DNA of 64,000 nt from CBDEUK01 sp965250225 (GTDB lineage: Bacteria; Pseudomonadota; Gammaproteobacteria; Eutrophobiales; Eutrophobiaceae), in the NCBI GenBank assembly GCA_965250225.1, contig CBDFNQ010000022.1, forward strand, positions 1-64,000. The letters run 5' to 3'. Below are positions 55,169 through 63,325 of this stretch, in pieces; positions within the stretch are counted from its first letter, which is position 1; each line of letters begins with the position of its first letter. A model generated the notes under the pieces. That model was not told the origin of the DNA. It was given only the letters and a program-made list of their open reading frames with translations, and searched no databases. Both the position numbers and the translations under genes were made by a program.

Positions 55169-56170
55169 ATGACCGATAAGAACATTCAACTCGACAACAC
55201 TGGCCATCTCAAACATTTCCTTTCTACTGAAGGACTACACCGCAATTTACTTCTCGATATATTAACCCACGCCGAATCCTTTACCGGTGTTGGAGAACGC
55301 GCAGTAAAAAAAGTACCGCTACTGCGCGGCAAAACTATTGTTAATTTATTTTTCGAACCCAGTACCCGAACACGCACAACCTTTGAACTTGCAGCCAAGC
55401 GTTTGTCGGCGGATGTACTCAACATTAACATTGCCACATCAGCCACAAAAAAAGGTGAAACTCTCACCGACACCTTGCACACACTGGAAGCGATGCATTG
55501 TGATATGTTTGTCGTGCGTCATGCTAATAGTGGCGCAGCTCATTTTATTGCGACACAGGTCGCCCCTCATATCAGTGTTATTAATGCCGGCGATGGTCGT
55601 CATGCCCACCCAACCCAGGCCATGCTGGATATGTTTACCATCAAACAACATAAAAAAGATTTCAACAAACTCAAAGTTGCCATCGTTGGTGATGTCTTAC
55701 ATTCACGTGTTGCGCGTTCAGAGATTAACGCCTTACTAACACTTGGTGTGAAAGAGCTACACATTATTGGACCTAAAACGCTTATTCCACCAAACATTGA
55801 AGAGCTTGGCTTGAAAATTTATCATGATCTCGAAGCCGGCCTAAATGGTGTTGATGTGGTCATGATGCTGAGACTTCAAAATGAACGTATGCGCAGTGCA
55901 TTATTACCCTCTGCCGATGAATATTTTTCGCTCTATGGATTAACTGAAGAAAAACTTTCGGTTGCAAAAAAAGATGTGATCGTCATGCATCCTGGCCCCA
56001 TCAATCGTGGTGTGGAAATAGATTCACAAGTCGCGGATGGAAAACACTCGGTCATTTTACAACAAGTCAGTCACGGGATCGCAATACGCATGGCAGTGAT
56101 GGCAATGACTCTGGGTACATTAGCCAGTTCAGGATTAGAATCAGGTTCGGGAAATAACCATGCAAATTAA
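55169..56170 (+). CDS. pyrB: Aspartate carbamoyltransferase catalytic chain
   Basis: 333 residues. The carbamoyl phosphate site FEPSTRTRTTFELAAKRL, then RHANSGAAHFIA, GDGRHAHPTQAMLDMFT and VMHPGPINRGVEI are present. It has the N-terminal extension of the class A, dodecameric enzymes of Pseudomonas, which need the inactive dihydroorotase partner. The last 11 bases overlap pyrC'. Confidence 0.94.
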   Translation: MTDKNIQLDNTGHLKHFLSTEGLHRNLLLDILTHAESFTGVGERAVKKVPLLRGKTIVNLFFEPSTRTRTTFELAAKRLSADVLNINIATSATKKGETLTDTLHTLEAMHCDMFVVRHANSGAAHFIATQVAPHISVINAGDGRHAHPTQAMLDMFTIKQHKKDFNKLKVAIVGDVLHSRVARSEINALLTLGVKELHIIGPKTLIPPNIEELGLKIYHDLEAGLNGVDVVMMLRLQNERMRSALLPSADEYFSLYGLTEEKLSVAKKDVIVMHPGPINRGVEIDSQVADGKHSVILQQVSHGIAIRMAVMAMTLGTLASSGLESGSGNNHAN

Positions 56171-57428
56171 GATTTCCAATGGTCGATTCATTGACCCTGC
56201 AAATCAACTGGATAAAGTCACAGATATCTATATTCGTGATGACAGGATCGCTGCAATAGGCAAGCAACCTGCAAACTTCAAAGCGGATAAAAAAATCAGC
56301 GCCAAAAACTTAATCATTATCCCGGGTCTGGTGGATCTATGCACCCGCATGGGTGAACCTGGGCAGGAACATAAGGCAACCATAAAAAGCGAATCAGATG
56401 CTGCGGTCGCTGGTGGTGTTACAAGCGTTTGTTGTCCTCCCGATACTGATCCCATTATTGATACACCCGCTGTAGCAGAACTGATCCATCAACGCGCACA
56501 ACATGCGGCAAAATGTCATGTCTATCCTGTTGCCGCCGCCACTCATGGGCTAAATGGGAAAACCTTGAGTGAAATGCAAACATTGAAAGACATTGGCTGT
56601 ATTGCGATATCGAATGCCTATGCACCCATCGTTGACAGTGAAGTTTTGCGACGAGTGATGGAATATGCCTTTACAGTCGATATGACATTGATGTTGTTTT
56701 GCGAAGATGACTCTCTCAGAAACAAGGGCACCGCCCATGAAGGTAGTATGAGCATGTCTCTGGGTCTGCCGGGAATACCGGAAACCGCTGAAACAACTGC
56801 GATTAGCAGGGCAATCTTGCTGGCTGAACAAAGTGGCGTCAAGCTTCATGTCTGCCGCATATCCACAGCCAGAGGGGTTAATTTAATTAACGATGCCCAA
56901 GCCAGAGGCTTAAAGATCAGTGCCGATGTCAGTATTCAGCATCTGTATTTTACAGAACAGGATTTAGCCAATTTCAATTCCCAATGTCACTTAAGGCCAC
57001 CACTTCGAACGGAAAGCGACAGACAAGCCTTGTTACAAGGTCTAAAAGATAAAGTGATAAGCTCTATTTGTTCTGATCATCAACCGCAGAATGATGACGC
57101 TAAAAGTGTACCGTTTAGTTTGACCGAACCAGGTGCTTCTTCAATAGAATTTCTCCTGCCATTAGCCTTGTCTCTGGAAAATCAAAGCGGACTGGACTTA
57201 GTGACATTGATAAAAACCATCACGTCTAACCCTGCTAATGTATTGAATATAGAAGCAGGTAATCTGGCTGTTGGTCATTTGGCAGACCTGTGTATCTTTG
57301 ACCCCAACAAGAGTGTCACTATTAGCAGAGACACAATGATCAGTGCAGGAAAAAACACACCCTATCAAGGACTCACTTTGAATAACACGGTTATTCAAAC
57401 CATAATGTCTGGTAATATTGTTTATTAG
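56160..57428 (+). CDS. pyrC': Dihydroorotase-like protein PyrC' (probably non-catalytic ATCase partner)
   Basis: 422 residues of the type I dihydroorotase fold. The metal site HxH is lost: position 61-63 reads C-T-R in GLVDLCTRMGEPGQE. The later DHAPH motif reads DHQPQ, again without His. It should therefore not hydrolyse dihydroorotate. In Pseudomonas putida and aeruginosa the equivalent pyrC' (also called pyrX) is inactive and holds PyrB dodecamers together; overlap with pyrB here supports the same role. A catalytic pyrC is expected elsewhere in the genome. Confidence 0.88.
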   Translation: MQIKISNGRFIDPANQLDKVTDIYIRDDRIAAIGKQPANFKADKKISAKNLIIIPGLVDLCTRMGEPGQEHKATIKSESDAAVAGGVTSVCCPPDTDPIIDTPAVAELIHQRAQHAAKCHVYPVAAATHGLNGKTLSEMQTLKDIGCIAISNAYAPIVDSEVLRRVMEYAFTVDMTLMLFCEDDSLRNKGTAHEGSMSMSLGLPGIPETAETTAISRAILLAEQSGVKLHVCRISTARGVNLINDAQARGLKISADVSIQHLYFTEQDLANFNSQCHLRPPLRTESDRQALLQGLKDKVISSICSDHQPQNDDAKSVPFSLTEPGASSIEFLLPLALSLENQSGLDLVTLIKTITSNPANVLNIEAGNLAVGHLADLCIFDPNKSVTISRDTMISAGKNTPYQGLTLNNTVIQTIMSGNIVY

Positions 57429-57446
57429 CATTTTTATTCTTTGCTC

Positions 57447-58334
57447 ATGTCAGTAGTCAATCATCCAACCAGTCGCGGCACGATATTCTCAGAATCAGCC
57501 GAGATAATTTCACACACAAGCTATGCAGGTGAACAACAGATACTAAGACTGCATGCCGAAAAAACAGCACAATATGCAAAGGCAGGGTCCTTTGTACATC
57601 TTAAATGTAATACTCACCTACCAATGCGCCGTCCCATGTCCATTATGCGCGCAAGTCAACAACAAGGCTGGATAGACATTCTCTATAAAATACATGGCGA
57701 GGGGACTCGTTTACTCAGTGAACAAAAACCCGGCGACACGATTGAGCTATTAGGCCCTATCGGCAAACCTTTCAAACAGGAAGAGTACCGAAAAAAACCA
57801 TTATTAATTGGCGGTGGCGTTGGCATCCCACCCATGATCTATCTGGCAGAACACATCAAGACGACAACAAAAAATATTCAACCATTTGTTATTATGGGTT
57901 CTGAAATTCCATTCCCATTTACCAGCAAGCCCTCACAGATCATGGTTCCAGCATTACCCAATGATGTAATCGCCAGCATGCCATTACTCGAAGATTGGGG
58001 GATCCCATCGCGCTTGGCCAGTCTACAATCTTATCCTGGTTGCTTTAATGGTTATGTTACCGATCTGGCTAGAACCTGGCTCGATTCATTAGATGATGGA
58101 CGTAATAAGGTGGAAATATTTTCCTGCGGGCCTACATCGATGCTTAAAGCGGTTGCACATCTTGCACAGGAATATAGTTTACCCTGTCAGGTTTCACTGG
58201 AAGAATATATGGCCTGTGCCGTTGGCGGTTGTGCTGGCTGTGCCGTGTTACTTCAAACAAAACAGGGCCCGGCAATGAAACGAGTCTGTGTCGATGGCCC
58301 AGTGTTTGAAGGAGCCCAGGTTTTTCCTCTCTAA
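57447..58334 (+). CDS. Dihydroorotate dehydrogenase electron-transfer subunit-like (PyrK family)
   Basis: 295 residues from ATG 57447. A ferredoxin-reductase-type FAD domain (MRRPMSIM; IHGEGTRLL) is followed by an NAD-binding domain (LLIGGGVGIPPMIYLAEH; FSCGPTSMLKAV). The C-terminal [2Fe-2S] motif has four cysteines in EYMACAVGGCAGCAVLL and KRVCVDGPVF. PyrK passes electrons from PyrDB to NAD+ in Gram-positive bacteria. No pyrD is visible here; it follows pyrC' by 18 bases, suggesting a pyrimidine role, but the partner is unknown. Confidence 0.85.
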   Translation: MSVVNHPTSRGTIFSESAEIISHTSYAGEQQILRLHAEKTAQYAKAGSFVHLKCNTHLPMRRPMSIMRASQQQGWIDILYKIHGEGTRLLSEQKPGDTIELLGPIGKPFKQEEYRKKPLLIGGGVGIPPMIYLAEHIKTTTKNIQPFVIMGSEIPFPFTSKPSQIMVPALPNDVIASMPLLEDWGIPSRLASLQSYPGCFNGYVTDLARTWLDSLDDGRNKVEIFSCGPTSMLKAVAHLAQEYSLPCQVSLEEYMACAVGGCAGCAVLLQTKQGPAMKRVCVDGPVFEGAQVFPL

Positions 58335-58354
58335 TACTCTCGGTCATTTAAGAC

Positions 58355-59023
58355 ATGCAGGGCAATTCCCGCCAGATCATCAGCAATCAAACAGGGCCAA
58401 ACCCGGGTCTCAAAAAGATTGTTTTGAAACACAAACAATCGGAGTATCGCCAGCCACTGAAATTATTCAGTCAGACAATCTTTGCACGAGTCAACCAAAT
58501 CAAGGAACAATTTAATCGCCCACTAATCCTCGATGCCGGTTGTGGAACTGGTGAAAGCACACAGTTACTGGCCAAACGTTTTGTTGATCATCTGGTCATA
58601 GGCATTGATAAATCACAACATCGCTTGAAAAGCCATTTGTCGAATAGGCATTTTTATCAACAAGATAATTTTCTGATTGTGCGAGCTGAACTGATTGATT
58701 TCTGGCGACTTGCAGTCAAGGCAAACTGGCAAATTGATCGGCAATATCTCTTCTATCCAAACCCGTGGCCGAAAAAGAAACAAGAATCCCGCCGTTGGTA
58801 TGCCCATCCTGTATTTCCGACCATTCTAAAACTCGGTGGCAGGCTCGAATGCCGTAGCAACTGGCCACTGTACATTGATGAGTTTTCCAGGGCACTAGGC
58901 TATCTGAATCAAAATGATCTCAAAATTAACTTGCTCAGACATAAAGAAGCTACAACGCCATTCGAATGGAAATACCAAAATAGCAGGCACTCACTGCACC
59001 AATTGGTGTGCCAATTGAGCTGA
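58355..59023 (+). CDS. TrmB-like SAM-dependent methyltransferase
   Basis: 222 residues. The SAM site is LILDAGCGTGESTQLLA with VIGIDKSQHRL after it. YPNPWPKKKQESRRWYAHPVFP resembles the PDPWPKKRH motif of tRNA m7G46 methyltransferase TrmB, but with Asn for Asp and a different follow-on sequence. TrmB is therefore a relative rather than a sure assignment; the substrate is unknown. It starts 20 bases after the PyrK-like gene and may share its transcript. Confidence 0.75.
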   Translation: MQGNSRQIISNQTGPNPGLKKIVLKHKQSEYRQPLKLFSQTIFARVNQIKEQFNRPLILDAGCGTGESTQLLAKRFVDHLVIGIDKSQHRLKSHLSNRHFYQQDNFLIVRAELIDFWRLAVKANWQIDRQYLFYPNPWPKKKQESRRWYAHPVFPTILKLGGRLECRSNWPLYIDEFSRALGYLNQNDLKINLLRHKEATTPFEWKYQNSRHSLHQLVCQLS

Positions 59024-59056
59024 TGGCTCCTTGTGATGGTTACAAAGAACCAAAAA

Positions 59057-59092
59057 ACTGGTTTATAATAACCAGAACCAGCTAGAACCAGT
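59057..59092 (+). promoter_or_regulatory. Cluster of AACCAG half-sites upstream of pqqA
   Basis: CTGGTT (59058-59063) and direct AACCAG copies at 59070-59075, 59076-59081 and 59086-59091. The outer pair ACTGGTT/AACCAGT is a perfect inverted repeat. It lies about 70-105 bases upstream of the sigma-54-type promoter, the usual range for an activator enhancer. No known regulator is matched. Confidence 0.45.
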
Positions 59093-59160
59093 CTGTATAA
59101 CCAAGCCCAAAAACATTCTAAATATTTGTTTTGTATAATATTTATATTTTTTTACTGGCC

Positions 59161-59177
59161 TTGGCACACAAACTGCT
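59161..59177 (+). promoter_or_regulatory. Sigma-54-type promoter of pqqA
   Basis: TTGGCACACAAACTGCT matches the -24/-12 consensus with mismatches only after GGCAC and in the first base of TTGC. GG (59163-59164) and GC (59175-59176) have the required 10-base gap. A sigma-70 reading also exists: TTGGCA (59161-59166), 16 bases, TATAAC (59183-59188). The pqqA leader would be about 40 bases. Confidence 0.6.
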
Positions 59178-59229
59178 TTTTGTATAACAGACTTAAATCT
59201 TTTCACTAAAAAAACAGAGGTAATTTATC

Positions 59230-59304
59230 ATGAAATGGGAAACTCCAGCATACAACGACATCCGTTTTGGTTTTGAAGTAACAATGTACATCAACAACAA
59301 GTAA
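59230..59304 (+). CDS. pqqA: Coenzyme PQQ precursor peptide PqqA
   Basis: 24-residue peptide too short for most gene finders. It begins MKWETPAYNDIR and contains FGFEVTMY, with E16 and Y20, the Glu and Tyr that PqqE cross-links and from which the PQQ skeleton is made; the spacing E-x3-Y is exact. GAGG (59217-59220) lies 9 bases before the ATG. A terminator follows, so it is a single-gene unit. pqqB-E are not in the window, so the peptide must act in trans; distant or multiple pqqA copies are known in methylotrophs. Confidence 0.93.
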   Translation: MKWETPAYNDIRFGFEVTMYINNK

Positions 59305-59328
59305 TTATTACTGACAGTTGAGATACAG

Positions 59329-59355
59329 AAAAAAGGGCCGTAAGGCCTTTTTTTT
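59329..59355 (+). terminator. Rho-independent terminator of pqqA
   Basis: GGCC-GTAA-GGCC stem-loop (59336-59347), preceded by an A run and followed by eight T. It lies 25 bases after the pqqA stop. Confidence 0.9.
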
Positions 59356-59413
59356 GTTTACGATTTCCTCCTTCCTTATACTGCTTATTTTTACCTAAGC
59401 ACCTGTTTTTAAC

Positions 59414-59821
59414 TTATTTTGGAAAATCCACAGCAAATTTTTCTATCCACTCCCTGGCTGCTTCTTCGCTGCTTATTTCTCGTCCTCTGTTAGAATTCTG
59501 ATCCTCTTTGTAATTTTCGATATGACATACTTGCTTCACCATGCGCATTAAAAATGGGTCATTTTCATCTAAAAACTGCAAACCGACTTCATAATGTTCC
59601 GAAAATTTCCGGCACCATGTGATTTTCCCAAGTAGTTCTGCAGGAGGGGTTACTAAATCTACGTTAATTGTTATTTCACTACCAATAGTGACCGGCCTGG
59701 GGAAACAACATGACAGGCCACCATGGCTGATATTGACTAACGGTAAAGTGAATTGTTGAGATATATCCGATTGGTAAAACTTAACAGGAATGCCAGTATC
59801 GTATCGATCATGTTTACGCAT
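59414..59821 (-). CDS. PilZ-domain protein
   Basis: 135 residues. The c-di-GMP motif RKHDRYDT (an RxxxR-type start) and NISHGGLSC (N/DxSxxG) mark a PilZ domain over about residues 1-105, followed by a polar tail (NSNRGREISSEEAAREW). It likely binds c-di-GMP. It lies 33 bases downstream of the PilT/PilU genes on the same strand, so it may tune retraction. The symbol pilZ itself is not assigned, since the canonical PilZ of Pseudomonas lacks these nucleotide motifs. Confidence 0.85.
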   Translation of the reverse strand: MRKHDRYDTGIPVKFYQSDISQQFTLPLVNISHGGLSCCFPRPVTIGSEITINVDLVTPPAELLGKITWCRKFSEHYEVGLQFLDENDPFLMRMVKQVCHIENYKEDQNSNRGREISSEEAAREWIEKFAVDFPK

Positions 59822-59854
59822 TTTGCATGAAACCTAAATTTATACGATCAATAT

Positions 59855-60913
59855 TTATCCAAAGTTGATCCTGGCTTCCAGGTTAGTGCGTGAATCAGCA
59901 TTATTTAATGCTTCTTCAAGTTCTATGCGCCCTTCCTTATATAAATTATACAAAGCTGTATCAAAAGTCTGCATACCCTTCTGACCACTTTCTTCCATGG
60001 CCACTTTAAGTTCATGCAATTCACCTTTTAATATTAATTCTGCAAGATGTGGCGTATTAATTAGAAGCTCAACTGCAGCAATACGTTTACCATCAACCCC
60101 TGTCACTAATCGTTGGGAGACAACCGCGCGCAAGTTTAAAGACAAATCCATAAATAACTGTTTATGATATTCCTGAGGAAACATGTTAATAACACGTTCC
60201 ATCGCCTGGTTTGCATTATTCGCGTGCAATGTTGAAAGTGCCAGGTGACCGGTATTACACAATTCCAATGCCGTTTCCATCGTTTCACGTTCACGGATCT
60301 CACCAATCAAAATAACATCCGGCGCTTCACGTAAGGCAGATTTCAATGCATTGTGATAACTCTGCGTATCGACACCCACTTCACGTTGATTAACGATAGA
60401 TTTTTTATTTGGATGACTGAATTCAATCGGATCCTCAATGGTTAAAATATGCCCGGACATATTCTCATTTCGGTGATGGATCATGGCAGCAAGTGTCGTC
60501 GATTTACCAGAACCCGTTGCACCGACCATGAGGATCAATCCCCGTTTATGTAATACCAGATCATTCAAAATATCTGGCAATAACAATTCATAAATAGTCG
60601 GTATCTCGGAAGGGACAAGGCGCAAAACCATACCGATTTCACCGCGCTGGCGAAATACATTGACACGAAAGCGGGAAGAATCATCAGGCATAGCGATAGC
60701 AAAGTCACATTCGAGTTTTTCATCAAACTGCTTCTTCTGAAAATCATTCATAATGCCATAGGCAGCAGCGGCACAAAGTTCCCCGGTAAGCATGGTTTTT
60801 CCAACGGAGGTGGCCTTGCCTTCAATTTTAATTTTGACCGGGCTATTGACTGTGAAAAACAAATCGGACGCAGATTTGTCGACCATCAATTTTAAATAGG
60901 GTGAAATATCCAT
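59855..60913 (-). CDS. PilU-like retraction ATPase, third paralog
   Basis: 352-residue GspE/PilT-family ATPase. N-terminal PAS-like PilT domain 1-100 (YLKLMVDKSASDLFFTV), Walker A GATGSGKS at 131-138, Asp box TIEDPIEFSH, Walker B APDVILIGEIRERET, His box TGHLALSTLHANN. It is closer to PilU (HANNANQAMERVINMF) than to PilT. It follows pilU by 18 bases. Role inferred: auxiliary pilus retraction. Confidence 0.87.
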   Translation of the reverse strand: MDISPYLKLMVDKSASDLFFTVNSPVKIKIEGKATSVGKTMLTGELCAAAAYGIMNDFQKKQFDEKLECDFAIAMPDDSSRFRVNVFRQRGEIGMVLRLVPSEIPTIYELLLPDILNDLVLHKRGLILMVGATGSGKSTTLAAMIHHRNENMSGHILTIEDPIEFSHPNKKSIVNQREVGVDTQSYHNALKSALREAPDVILIGEIRERETMETALELCNTGHLALSTLHANNANQAMERVINMFPQEYHKQLFMDLSLNLRAVVSQRLVTGVDGKRIAAVELLINTPHLAELILKGELHELKVAMEESGQKGMQTFDTALYNLYKEGRIELEEALNNADSRTNLEARINFG

Positions 60914-60931
60914 TCAAGTTCTTCTCTGCTA

Positions 60932-62098
60932 TTAACGAATGAAACCTTTTTCCTTATCATCTTCTTCCATAACGAGATGGTCGAGACCATCCATAACATC
61001 TCTGTTTTTTGAATCTTTACCTTCGAGTTTGATTCGCAAACGTAATTCATTCATGGAATCAGCGTTTCTCAAGGCATCTTCATAAGAAATCTTATCCGCT
61101 TCAAACAGATCAAACAGTGCCTGATCGAAGGTTTTCATACCTAGTTCATTAGATTTCCCCATGATCTCCTTGATTTCGTGTACTTCTCCTTTCAATATCA
61201 GATCAGAAATCAATGGTGAGTTCAATAAAATCTCAATTGCCGCGACTCGCCCTTTACCATCTACTGTCTTTAACAAGCGTTGTGAAATTACTGCCTTTAA
61301 GTTCAAAGACAAGTCCATCAATAACTGCATTCGACGTTCTTCGGAGAAGAAGTTAATAATACGATCCAGAGCCTGGTTTGCACTGTTAGCGTGCAGCGTT
61401 GCCATTGCCAGGTGACCCGTTTCCGCAAAGGCAATACCAAATTCCATGGTTTCACGATCCCGGATCTCTCCCAGTAAGATCACATCAGGTGCCTGACGCA
61501 AGGAATTTTTCAGAGCAATCTCCCAATCGTCTGTGTCCACACCCACCTCGCGTTGCATAATGATGCAATTTCTATGTGGGTGCACATACTCAATCGGATC
61601 TTCAATAGTAATGATGTGACCGTAACTATTCTGATTCCGGTGATCAACCATGGCAGCAAGTGACGTTGATTTACCTGAGCCGGTTCCGCCAACCATAATC
61701 ACCAGACCATTTTTGGTCATACAAATATCTCTCATCACTTCAGGTAAGCCAAGTTTATCTATCGTTGGCACTTCTGTTTCAATGGTTCGCAGCACCAATC
61801 CACAATAGCCCTGCTGTATATACGAATTGGCGCGGAAACGTCCAATACCAACTGGTGCCACAGCAAAGTTACATTCCTTGGTGGCTTCATATTCCTTTAG
61901 TTGCTTATCGTTCATGATCGCATAAGCCATGGCTTTAGTATTTTCCGGCGTCAGTTCTGTTTTTGAAACCGGAGTCACCTTGCCATCAACCTTGATTGCC
62001 GGTGGAAAACCAACCGTGATAAATAAATCAGAGCCTTTCTTCTCAACCATTAGCTTGAGAAGATCTCGCATAAATTTTATCGCTTGATCTCTTTCCAT
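60932..62098 (-). CDS. pilU: Type IV pilus retraction ATPase PilU
   Basis: 388 residues, close to the length of Pseudomonas PilU (382). The N terminus LLKLMVEKKGSDLFITVGFPP is the PilU signature. Walker A GGTGSGKS at 137-144, ITIEDPIEYVH, APDVILLGEIRDRETME and ETGHLAMATLHANSANQALDR follow. The acidic C-terminal tail beyond LRLRIKLEG is also PilU-like. PilU needs PilT to support retraction. 39 bases downstream of pilT, in an operon. Confidence 0.92.
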   Translation of the reverse strand: MERDQAIKFMRDLLKLMVEKKGSDLFITVGFPPAIKVDGKVTPVSKTELTPENTKAMAYAIMNDKQLKEYEATKECNFAVAPVGIGRFRANSYIQQGYCGLVLRTIETEVPTIDKLGLPEVMRDICMTKNGLVIMVGGTGSGKSTSLAAMVDHRNQNSYGHIITIEDPIEYVHPHRNCIIMQREVGVDTDDWEIALKNSLRQAPDVILLGEIRDRETMEFGIAFAETGHLAMATLHANSANQALDRIINFFSEERRMQLLMDLSLNLKAVISQRLLKTVDGKGRVAAIEILLNSPLISDLILKGEVHEIKEIMGKSNELGMKTFDQALFDLFEADKISYEDALRNADSMNELRLRIKLEGKDSKNRDVMDGLDHLVMEEDDKEKGFIR

Positions 62099-62137
62099 TC
62101 AGCTATCTCCTCTGTTGCGTATGGTTATATATCATAA

Positions 62138-63172
62138 TCAAAAATTGTCTTTGTTCACCGCTTTCGCCCGCGCGTCATTACGACTCACTGATCCTTTGGA
62201 GACCAGTTCCAGCAAGTTTTGATCCAGAGTCTGCATACCAAATTGTTGACCGGTCTGAATAGCAGAATACATCTGAGCAATTTTATTTTCCCGGATCAGG
62301 TTACGTATGGCTGCCGTACCAATCATGATCTCATGAGCAGCAATACGACCGCCGCCGTGCTTTTTCAATAGAGTCTGCGAAATAACTGCACGTAATGATT
62401 CTGATAACATTGCCCGGATCATGGCTTTTTCTTCCGATGGAAAGACATCCACAATACGATCGATAGTTTTAGCCGCGGAACTGGTATGCAGGGTTCCAAA
62501 TACCAGATGGCCAGTTTCGGCCGCTGTCAAAGCCAGACGAATGGTTTCCAGGTCGCGCAATTCACCTACCAGGATCACATCAGGATCTTCACGTAAAGCA
62601 GAACGTAAGGCTTCATTAAAACCCAGTGTGTCACGATGTACCTCACGCTGATTGATCAGGCATTTTTTTGATTCGTGTACAAATTCGATGGGATCTTCAA
62701 CCGTCAAGATATGACCATATTCATTATCATTCTTATGATCAACCATCGCTGCGAGTGTCGTTGATTTACCGGAACCCGTGGGGCCAGTTACCAATACCAC
62801 ACCTCTCGGATAATCGGAAATATCCTTGAAAATGCCCGGACAATTAAGATCCTCAAGCGTCAGAATATCAGATGGAATGGTACGAAAGACCGCTCCTGAA
62901 CCACGATTGTGATTAAAGGCATTAACACGAAAACGCGCCAAACTGGGAACCTCGAAAGAAAAATCACATTCGAGAAATTCCTCATAATCCTTACGTTGCT
63001 TATCGTTCATGATGTCATAGACCATGTCATGAACATCTTTGTGATCGAGAGATGGAACGTTGATGCGCCTGATGTCGCCGTCAACACGTATCATTGGTGG
63101 TAGACCAGCTGACAGGTGTAAATCGGAAGCACCATTTTTTACGCCAAAAGCGAGAAGTTCACCGATATCCAT
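62138..63172 (-). CDS. pilT: Type IV pilus retraction ATPase PilT
   Basis: 344 residues. DIGELLAFGVKNGASDLHLSAG at the N terminus, Walker A GPTGSGKS at 130-137, TVEDPIEFVH, EDPDVILVGELRDLETIRLALTAAETGHLVFGTLHTSSAAKTIDR (quoted only in part by key boxes: Walker B VILVGELRD, His box GTLHTSS) and the retraction motif region with AIRNLIRENK, typical of PilT. It drives pilus retraction, twitching and DNA uptake. Divergent from yggS, as in Pseudomonas. Confidence 0.95.
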   Translation of the reverse strand: MDIGELLAFGVKNGASDLHLSAGLPPMIRVDGDIRRINVPSLDHKDVHDMVYDIMNDKQRKDYEEFLECDFSFEVPSLARFRVNAFNHNRGSGAVFRTIPSDILTLEDLNCPGIFKDISDYPRGVVLVTGPTGSGKSTTLAAMVDHKNDNEYGHILTVEDPIEFVHESKKCLINQREVHRDTLGFNEALRSALREDPDVILVGELRDLETIRLALTAAETGHLVFGTLHTSSAAKTIDRIVDVFPSEEKAMIRAMLSESLRAVISQTLLKKHGGGRIAAHEIMIGTAAIRNLIRENKIAQMYSAIQTGQQFGMQTLDQNLLELVSKGSVSRNDARAKAVNKDNF

Positions 63173-63205
63173 TGAGTACTCCTATATTGGATGTATCATC
63201 GTACA

Positions 63206-63223
63206 ATTTGAGTGTCCTCAAAT
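63206..63223. promoter_or_regulatory. Inverted repeat in the pilT-yggS divergent region
   Basis: ATTTGAG-tgtc-CTCAAAT, a perfect 7-bp inverted repeat. It lies 34 bases upstream of the pilT ATG and about 100 bases before yggS. Could be an operator; no known site is matched. Confidence 0.35.
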
Positions 63224-63325
63224 ATTCATTATTATGTTATGGATACTAATCAAAAACTACTTTCATGATTGTGATTAAGATCCCAATATTACTGGCTTTT
63301 TTCGAATTAAACTACCGTAATTCTA

